A DNA stretch of 64,000 nucleotides. Source: Bromus sterilis. Lineage: Eukaryota > Streptophyta > Magnoliopsida > Poales > Poaceae. The stretch spans positions 70,317,501-70,381,500 of the forward strand of contig OX465601.1 in assembly GCA_950022295.1 (NCBI GenBank). Reading direction: 5' to 3'. Position numbers and translations under genes: made by a program. Positions 56,713 to 64,000 of this stretch are shown piece after piece. Positions within the stretch are counted from its first letter, which is position 1. Every line of letters begins with the position of its first letter. Below the pieces are notes generated by a model. That model saw nothing but the letters and a program-made list of their open reading frames with translations, was not told the DNA's origin and ran no database searches.

Positions 56713-57149
56713 TGACGAGGGGGTGACCCCATGACTCCTACGGATGAGCATACCTGGTGTCCATGAAGGCAGAAGGCCCATGAAGATACGGCCCCGGCCC
56801 ACTGGATGGCACCGACGTAGAAGTCCTCGACTCACAAGGAAGGTGCGAAGACCTGCCGTAAGGAGCAAGCTAGGGTTAGGAAAGTTTACCTGTACACGTA
56901 GATGAATTCCCCGAGACCTAGCCCGGTATATAAGGGCTCAGAGGGGTGACGACAAAGACATCCAATCTCACCTGTAACCCTAGCCCTGAGCGCTCCAGCC
57001 TTGGCTTCCTCTGTAATCGCATCTCCTTAATCAATAATATCGAGCAGGAGCGAGCCTTCCTGTTTGCCGACGAGCTATCGTCCAACCTGCGCCTCTCATG
57101 ACTAACCCAGGGTCCTGACCATGGGATTTTCCGGGGTTGATCCCCGTCA
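56713..57149 (+). repeat. 5' LTR of E2
   Basis: This 437-bp LTR begins TGACG and ends CGTCA. The TATA box TATATAAGG is at 56937-56945. It is clearly the same family as the E1 LTRs. Confidence 0.95.
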
Positions 57150-57150
57150 A

Positions 57151-57169
57151 TTGGCGCCGTCTGTGGGAA
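57151..57169 (+). promoter_or_regulatory. Primer-binding site of E2
   Basis: TTGGCGCCGTCTGTGGGAA is identical to the E1 site. Confidence 0.85.
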
Positions 57170-57264
57170 CTACGCAGGTTGGGATCACGATCTCGGCGGT
57201 CCCATCTTCAGCAAGCTACAACTCAAGGGAAAGACCCAGACTTAGCCCACTCGAAGGATTCAAG

Positions 57265-58471
57265 ATCACGGCGGACATCTCCGCCGCCCCATCAAGACAA
57301 TGACTACGAGATCGGATCCAGCGATCAGCAGAATCACCGCCAAGGCAGAAGGAATCGACGACCCAAAAGGCACGCATGGGATAACTACGGTAGAGCCCCA
57401 ATGAACGAGCCACATCACGCAGTCGCGCAACTGACGACCACTCGACGACATACCGCCGCACGAGCATCTGCCGTCAACCAAGACAGCGACTCCGAGACAC
57501 CTGTTGGCGAGTACTACGACCCAGATCGAAGGCCGGATGAATTCGCCAACCTCATCAGGAACCAAGACATGAGTCGAGGAATCGAAATCGATCCTCGCTT
57601 CCACGTACACCCGGAGGATCACGAGCAGATCTTCAGAATTTCAAGAAGGAAGAGGCATGCCGGATCTAGCAAACTCACGGCCAGAGAGCAGCTAGCAGGA
57701 CCCTGCACGATCCACAGCTTCGAGGATGACTGGGGACGCGTCAGGTCAGGGCACACTTTGAGAGACTGCCGCCTGTTCAACGAGCTAGCCGACGACCTCA
57801 AGAAGGAGAAGCAGAAAGACGATAGACGCAACCAACGACCCGAGCAATCGCCGACCTCAAACCCGGAAGGACGTCATAGCCCGTCGCAAGCATAGGTGCT
57901 CATGATCCAAGAAGGAAGAGTACCGCAAGCACAACGCGACGCCCAAACCCTGCAGGCCAGAGCAGCCGAGAGCATAAACATAGTCGAAGTCTACCAATTG
58001 CATGACACGGAGAACAACATCACGTTCTCACAGGACGACCATCCACTCGCAGTCCCAAGACCGGGGCATGCACCCCTAGTGCTCGATGCACAAATCATGG
58101 ACGGAGGCAGCAGCATGAACATCATCTTCGCCAGCACCCTGCAAAAGATGTTGATCCCACGATCAGTGTGGAGTAAATCAAGCACCGAGTTGCACAGGGT
58201 AGTCCTAGAAGAAGCAGCCACATCCCTCGGAGTCGTCGAACTCGAAGTCGTCTTTGGCAACCGGCGTAACTTCGCAAAGCACGTCCTCGAGTTCGACGTA
58301 CTCGACTGGCAATCGCAGTATCACGCCATACTGGGGCGACCAGCATTCGCGCAATTCATGGCGGTCCCACACTACGCCTACCTCAAGCTCCAGATGCCAG
58401 GATCATCAGGAGTCCTCACGATCAATGGAAGTTTCATCAAATCAGATCAATGTGATCGTGACTTCCACTGA
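57265..58471 (+). pseudogene. gag-like and protease region of E2 (broken)
   Basis: The gag start used in E1 (ATG at 6061) reads ATC here. Soon after, 200 bp are missing between two CATCAAGAC repeats (6086 and 6286 in E1), which shifts the frame. The frame then runs to a TAG at 57893-57895 (CAG in E1) and on to a TGA at 58469-58471 (CGA in E1). The protease motif MDGGSSMN is present, but the nine residues just before it in E1 are deleted. As in E1, no gag core domain is recognisable. Confidence 0.85.
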
Positions 58472-60060
58472 ATCTCCGACACATTCGGAGCCAAACAAGA
58501 ACTCAGAGAAATAGCCATGGTGACGGACAAGAGTACCTTCCCATTGGTGAACCGAAGCGAATCCAGGGAGTACGGACGCGACTTCAGCATCGACGGTGAC
58601 ACAGTCACTCACCAAGTACACCCGACGGACCCAGACAAAACAGTCCGCGTGTACGCCCACCTACCAGAGGAGAAGGCAGCGGCTCTCGTCGCTTTCCTTC
58701 GAGACGAATGGGAAATATTTGCCTGGTGCCCAGCCGACATGCCTGGGATACCACGCGAATTCGCGGAACACGCCCTACGCATCAAGCCAAACACGAGGCC
58801 AGTGAAGCAAGCGCTGAGACGATTCTCGGAGCCTAAGCGCAGAGCAATCGGAGAGGAAGTCAACCGGTTACTCGACGCCCAGTTCATCTGAGAAACGAAG
58901 AAAGCCACCTGGATAGCCAACCCAGTGCTGGTGCCCAAGAAAGACACGACCGTACTGCGCATGTGTGTCGACTACGGACCAGTCAACAAACATTGCCCGA
59001 AGGACCACTTCCCCCTGCCTAGAATCGATCAGATAATCGACTCAACAGCAGGGTGCGATCTACTCTCCTTTCTCGACGCTTACTCAGGATACAACCAGAT
59101 CAGAATGAAGGAAGAAGACGAAGAACACACATCGTTCATCACCCCCTACGGAGTATTCTGCTACAAGACCATGCCCTTCGGGCTAAAAAACGCAGGCGCC
59201 ACTTACCAACGAATGATGCAGGCCTGCCTGAAGGAGCAAATCGGAAGAAACGTACAAGTCTACATAGACGACATCCTCATCAAGACCTATAAAGCAGCGA
59301 CACTACTCGACGACCTGCGCGAAACCTTTGCGGCACTCAACAAATACAGAATCAAACTCAACCCAAAGAAGTGCGCATTCGGCGTACCGACAGGAAAGTT
59401 GCTCGGCTGCATGGTCTCTGCCCGCGAGATCGAAGCAAACCCCGAGAAAGTCCAAGCCATCACCCGCATGCAAGAACCAACCGACGTCAAAGGAGTACAG
59501 CAGCTCACTGGAAAACTCGCAGCCCTAAGCCGCTTCATCAGCAGGCTGGGAGAACGCACGCTGCCTTTCTACCAGCTGCTCAGGAAAGGAGAGAAATTCG
59601 AGTGGATGGAGGAAGCCCCCCAAGCATTTGTGGACCTGAAAAAGACGCTCTCGACCCCACCAATCCTGGTGGTACCCAAGGAGCGAGAGAAACTATACCT
59701 CTACGTGGCAGCACGAAGCAGTGTAGTAAGCACAGCGCTCGTTGTCGAACGCGCAGAAGAAGGAAAACTCCAGAGCATTCAGAGACCAATCTACTACCTC
59801 AGCATGCTCCTGACCAAATCCCAGCAGCGGTACCCGCACTATCAGAAGCTACTACTGGCCATCATCATGACCTCAAGAAAGGTGTCCCAATACTTCGACG
59901 AGCACCCTATCACAATCGTGAGCAGCGCACCACTCGCCGACATACTCAATAACCCTGGAGCAACCGGGCGAGTCGCCGAGTGGAACATCAAGCTCAGCCC
60001 ACGGGACCTGCAGTTCAAGCACCCAACAGCCATCAAAGCCCAAGTACTCCCAGATTTCCT
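58472..60060 (+). pseudogene. Reverse transcriptase region of E2 (broken)
   Basis: The frame resumes after the TGA at 58469, stops once at 58889-58891 (TGA for CGA) and then is open through RT: RMCVDYGPVNK, FLDAYSGYNQI, MPFGLKNAGATYQ and the catalytic YIDD (about 59263). It keeps the approximately 23 residues after 'VPKER' that E1 has lost (LYLYVAARSSVVSTALVV), which belong to the start of the RNase H/linker region. Confidence 0.92.
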
Positions 60061-61922
60061 GGTTGAGTGGACGGAGGTTCAAACACCAGGCCCCCCAGAC
60101 CTATCAAGCTCATGGTCAATGTTCTGCGATGGGTCAAAGAGACAACAAGGAGCTGGGGCAGGAGTTGTACTCATCTCCCCCAAAGGAACAAAGCTGAAAT
60201 ACGTCCTCCAGATCAACTTCAGTCACGCCTCCAACAACGAAGCAGAATACGATGCACTCCTCCATGGCATGCGCATGGCCAAAACATGCGGAGGCACTCG
60301 CCTCATAATTTACGGGGACTCCAACCTCGTCGTCTAGCAGACGATGAGAAACTGCAACGCAATAGCCGACAACATGGCGGCATACCAAAAGCTCTACAAC
60401 GAACTCGAAGGAAATTTCGACGGTTGCGAGCTCAACTACATCACCAGGGACAACAACACAGAAGTCGACGAGCTCGCGAACATCGGTTCGACCAGGGCGC
60501 CCGTACCACCCGGCGTTTTTCTCGAAAGCATCAACCGGAGGTCCATCAAGGTGCAGGCAGCAACATCTGAAGCAGTCGTGGACGGCGAAGACACAATAGC
60601 GCAGGTGGCAGCAGCAACCCTATCAGAAGGCACAGACACCAGCACATCCGACAACACAGCCCCGACAGAGTTCGAAGGACCCGTATGGACAAAACCGTTC
60701 CTCCGATTCCTAATCGAAGGCACGCTACCACAAGACGTGGCCGAAGCACGACGCATCAGCCGACGATCCAAGGCATTCACGGTGATAAACAGACAACTAT
60801 ATAAGCGCAGCATCACCCAGATACTCCAAAAGTGCATTGACGAAGACGACGGCAAAGCCCTCTTGCTCGAAATCCACGAAGGCACCTGCGGACACCACGC
60901 GAGCAGTCGAGTGCTCGTGTCCAAAGCATTTCGAGCTGGGTTCTACTGGCCCACAGCAATGAAAAACGCAGAGGAAATCGTGCGACGTTGCATCGCCAGC
61001 CAAAAATTCGCCAACAGGCCACACGCTCCCGCATCAGAGCTCAAGACCATACCACTATACTGGCCGTTCGCCACCTGGGGACTCGACATGGTGGGCCCAC
61101 TAAAGAAATCATCAAAGGGCGGAAGGACACACCTGCTCGTCGCAGTCGACAAGTTCACCAAGTGGATCGAAGCAGTGCCCATCACCAGCTCCACAACTCT
61201 CACGGCTGTCAACTTCATCAAGTCGATTATCTTCAGATTTGGAGTACCACACAACATCATCACGAACAACGGAACGAACTTCACGGCCGCAGAATTTCAG
61301 AACTTCTGCGAAGATCTGGGCATCAAAATCAATTACGCATCAGTCGCGCACCCACAGTCCAACGGCCAGGTGGAAAAAGCAAACGACCTTGTCTGTGGAG
61401 GAATCAAGAAACGATTCGTCGCACCACTCGATCAAGCCGCCGGTAACTGGGTAGAAGAACTCCCCCGCGGTCCTGTGGAGCTTACGAACCACGCCAAACA
61501 CTGCAACCCAATACACACCCGTCTTCATGGTGTACGGAGCAGAGGCAGTCCTGCCACATGACCTCAAGTTCGGAGCACCCCGGGTCACCGGATACGAGGA
61601 AGAAGAAGCAGAAGAAGCATTACAAGACGACAAAGATACGGCTGACGAAGCAAGAGACACAGCCCTGGCAAAATCAGAAGGGTACCAAGACAAACTGCGT
61701 ACCTACCAAAGCAGTCGACTGCGCACTAGAACCTTCAACAAAGGTGATCTAGTCCTACGACTAATACAAGAGATGGTCCACAAACTTGCCCCCCAATGGG
61801 AAGGACCATTCATAATCTCAGAAGTCATCGGAGGCGGCGCCTACAGGCTGAAGAACCCAAAGACAGACGAGGACGTGGGCAACCCATGGAACGTAGCAAA
61901 CTTGCGACTATTCTATCCATAG
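60061..61922 (+). pseudogene. RNase H and integrase region of E2 (broken)
   Basis: RNase H motifs are MFCDGSK, EAEYDAL and YGDSNLVV, with a TAG at 60335-60337 just after the last. Integrase follows in the same frame. The second Cys pair reads CIASQ (CVACQ in E1), and the second catalytic Asp reads NNGTNF (DNGTNF in E1), so both zinc binding and catalysis are damaged. An extra C at about 61464-61468 shifts the frame; the C-terminal end resumes in another frame and finishes with LRLFYP at 61922. Confidence 0.92.
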
Positions 61923-62008
61923 CCCCTATCGGTCGGACATGACTGACAATTCATGTAAATCGCTTGACCACAATAAAATAAATGTCGCCCAAATACTTCC
62001 ATCTCAAA

Positions 62009-62720
62009 GCACTCGGGGGCTGAAAAGGAAACTCCCCCCCGAGCAACTGCCATCGCACACGCGATCTTAATCGAAGCACTCGGCGGCTGAAGAGGAAACT
62101 CCCCCCCCCCCCGAGCATCTGCTATCGCACATGCGATCTTAATCGAAGCACTCGGGGGCTGAAGAGGAACCCCCCCCCCCCCCCCGCCCCCCCGAGCATC
62201 TGCTATCGCACATGCGATCTTAACCGAAGCACTCGGGGGCTGAAGAGGAAACTCCCCCCCCCCGAGCAACTGCCATCGCACATGCGATCTTAACCAAAGC
62301 ACTCGGGGGCTGAAGAGGAAACTCCCCCCCGAGCAACTGCCATCGCACACGCAATCTTAATCGAAGCACTCAGGGGCTGAAGAGGAAACTCCCCCCCGAG
62401 CATCTGCTATCGCACATGCGATCTTAACCGAAGCACTCGGGGGCTGAAGAGGAAACACCCCCCGAGCAACTGCCATCGCACATGCGATCTTAACCAAAGC
62501 ACTCGGGGGCTGAAGAGGAAACTCCCCCCCCGAGCAACTGCCATCGCACACGCGATCTTAATCGAAGCACTCGGGGGCTTAAGAAGAAAAACCCCCCGAG
62601 CAACTCTATCGCCTACGCGATCTTAATCCAAGCACTCGGGGACTTAAGAAGAAAACCCCCGAGCAGCGCTATCGCCTACGCGACCCCCTCCACGAAGCAC
62701 TCGGGGTCTCGCGCACAAAC
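62009..62720 (+). repeat. Tandem array of about 67-bp hairpin units (E2)
   Basis: Eleven units start at 62009, 62076, 62148, 62229, 62299, 62366, 62433, 62499, 62567, 62632 and 62697. Spacing is 65-81 bp and varies mostly through C-run length (12 C at 62101-62112; 16 C, one G, 7 C at 62170-62193). Each unit pairs CTCGGGGG with CCCCCGAG and carries a second palindrome, ATCGCA-CA-TGCGAT, where E1 has ATCGC-CTGA-GCGAT. The array sits at the same place as in E1. Confidence 0.93.
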
Positions 62721-63432
62721 CCCACTCAAGAGACGACTATCAACACTCCCATGGCATCCAAAGCACTTTTGAAGAAACTTTGGAGGAAGCACAAGTTCAT
62801 CTAGTCTTCACCCGATCGCCAACGATCACCTAAAGACTCGGGGCCTACTCCCATCGGGAGCGCTGCCGCGCACCCGATAAAAAGACAACAAAGGAAACAA
62901 ATTTTAGCCTACGCGTGACCCTTCGAATCAAGCGTAGCCTCGGGGGCTACTCCCATCGGGAGCGCTGTCGCGCACCCGATAGAACCAACAGTACCAAGTA
63001 TAGGATGGACCCGAAGACAGTCCCCAGCAGTAAAAGACTCTCAGTTACAAAAGGATTCGAAGACAGCTCCTGATGGTCAAGACACAGTTTTCGGTGGCAT
63101 AAAAGGCTCAAGTATAAATTCCACTACAAAGGATAAAACACAGTTTCCATCATAGATATCATCTTCAGTACAAAAGGACTCAACTACATTTGGATAAAAG
63201 GAAGCTCCTGGAATTATGACTTCTACATGTGTGCCCATGAGGGGTAATCTACTCTAGTACAAGAGCATCATCACAGACAAAGTAGGAGTCGAAGCAGCAG
63301 GTTCATGATGTCAATGACATAACAAAAGGTGAAGCTCGACTTATTTGCAGATCCATTGGAGCCACTGCTCCACCAGCTTCTTCTCTAGCTCCACCCAAGA
63401 TGCCGGCGAATATGACGATGATGCCTCCAGTT
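62721..63432 (+). other. E2 3' region between hairpin array and antisense ORF
   Basis: Non-coding. It has the same two 'actcccatcgggag' blocks as E1 (62848 and 62950). The stretch near 63350-63432 is shorter than in E1, where about 60 bp are extra. No other gene is seen. Confidence 0.65.
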
Positions 63433-64000
63433 CTACAAGGTCTCCTGCCGCACTCGTTTAACCGGTGGCTTGACATCGAGGTCTTCTTCAGAGGCAGAGG
63501 AGGAAGCAGTTGAATACGGCTCACCACCACCGCCAGAAGAGTCCCTGGAAGAAGAAGAAGTCGAAGACGCCGGTGATGGACTTCTCGACTTTGTGGAGTT
63601 ATCGCTGCTCAACTCCTGCCCATGCGGATCCATGTTGTTGCCACTCGGATCGAAAGCACGGACAGTGACAGTGCTCTCACCATCAAAACGACAGCTGAGC
63701 ATATCACCATCCCGCAAATTCAACCGCCGAGCAAATAAACTCCAACCAGAGCCAAGAAAAATCAAGCGAGAGCTATCAACCTCCAAATCAACATAAGAAT
63801 GCGATCGACAGCTCCCTTGAAGGTGCAGAAGCAAGCCATCCAAGCCACGTTCAGAGACAATGGCAGAAAAAGCAGAGGGAAGAAGGATGCGATTGGCACT
63901 TTGGCCACGAACACGCGAAATAAAATCGTAGCGCCAGAATCCCTCCTCCAAGGGAGAGGAGGAAGGCACCGGCACCGCACCATGGCGGCTACCACGGCAT
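63433..64000 (-). CDS. Antisense ORF of E2: B3-like DNA-binding domain protein (5' end outside window)
   Basis: The frame is open from the window edge to a stop at 63433 (189 codons visible, no stop or frameshift). It matches the E1 ORF throughout. The B3-like part has FWRYDF, RILLPSAF, IFLGSGW, FARRLNLRDGD, CRFDGES and VRAFDPSGN, followed by a Ser-rich acidic tail and the basic KPPVKRVRQ. Between E1 and E2 the domain core differs by about 2 residues in 75; the N-terminal edge and the Ser-rich tail differ more and have in-frame length changes. The start codon is expected about 80 bp beyond the edge, by comparison with E1 at 13049. Confidence 0.8.
   Translation of the reverse strand, partial: CRGSRHGAVPVPSSSPLEEGFWRYDFISRVRGQSANRILLPSAFSAIVSERGLDGLLLHLQGSCRSHSYVDLEVDSSRLIFLGSGWSLFARRLNLRDGDMLSCRFDGESTVTVRAFDPSGNNMDPHGQELSSDNSTKSRSPSPASSTSSSSRDSSGGGGEPYSTASSSASEEDLDVKPPVKRVRQETL

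Larger units (their letters stand above)
56713..64000 (+). mobile_element. Tat-lineage Gypsy retrotransposon E2 (same family as E1; 3' end outside window)
   Basis: Collinear with E1 from the 5' LTR to inside the antisense ORF. It carries its own stops and frameshift at positions different from those of E1, so the two copies decayed independently. A 200-bp deletion in gag and a 27-bp deletion in protease are specific to this copy. It is inserted in X. Confidence 0.95.

Noticed and set aside
61913..62551. Minus-strand frames with Gly-rich repeats in the E2 array
   Set aside because: They arise from tandem translation of the hairpin units and the C runs; unit length is not kept in multiples of three.

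Overview
The window is intergenic DNA from a large-genome grass, most likely a Triticeae species (wheat, barley, Aegilops or a relative). The basis is BARE1/WIS/Angela-type Copia LTRs, Athila-type Gypsy LTRs starting TGATACGTCCC, Del/Tekay-type chromovirus LTRs of almost 4 kb, and heavy CpG-to-TpG decay. I see no ordinary host gene, rRNA, tRNA or CRISPR array. Nearly every base belongs to nested LTR retrotransposons. Family names are from memory of Triticeae repeats and remain unverified.

Layout. 1-2313: 3' part of a Del/Tekay-like LTR cut by the window edge. 2314-4675: minus-strand BARE1/Angela-type 5' LTR with its leader. 4676-22697: a minus-strand Athila-type element (D: 5' LTR at 21016-22697, gag-protease remnant at 20104-20838, long non-coding 3' part). 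D is split by a complete Tat-lineage Gypsy element (E1, 5508-14726, TSD AGGTG) and by a solo Tekay LTR (15613-19380, TSD GTTTG). 22698-29289: a decayed minus-strand Tat element of a second family (X), broken by a minus-strand Tekay fragment (23308-27934) and a BARE LTR fragment (27935-28797). 29290-53077: a chimeric plus-strand Athila array (A and C) that carries gag-protease remnants but no RT or integrase. Inserted in it is a nearly intact, young Tekay chromovirus (35116-47920, TSD TCACC). 53078-56712: a second copy of X with a solo Athila LTR (54372-55944, TSD AACGC) at the same site as in the first copy. 56713-64000: a second copy of the E family (E2), running off the right edge.

The most interesting content is in E1 and E2. 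Downstream of pol, on the opposite strand, both carry an open reading frame that reads as a plant B3 DNA-binding domain with a serine-rich tail and a basic C-terminus. In E1 it has its own TATA box. A codon-by-codon comparison over about 75 codons gives about 15 synonymous and 2 non-synonymous differences, similar to the reverse transcriptase of the same pair. So the ORF was kept as a protein while the family amplified. Between pol and this ORF both copies carry a tandem array of about 67-bp units. Each unit contains hairpins and an exact copy of the family's polypurine-tract core.

Mechanistically, the Tekay copy encodes a full gag-protease-RT-RNase H-integrase-chromodomain set, broken by one stop codon. 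E1 and E2 encode protease, RT, RNase H and integrase in many broken pieces and lack a recognisable gag core. The Athila-type copies keep only part of gag and protease and would depend on partners for mobility.
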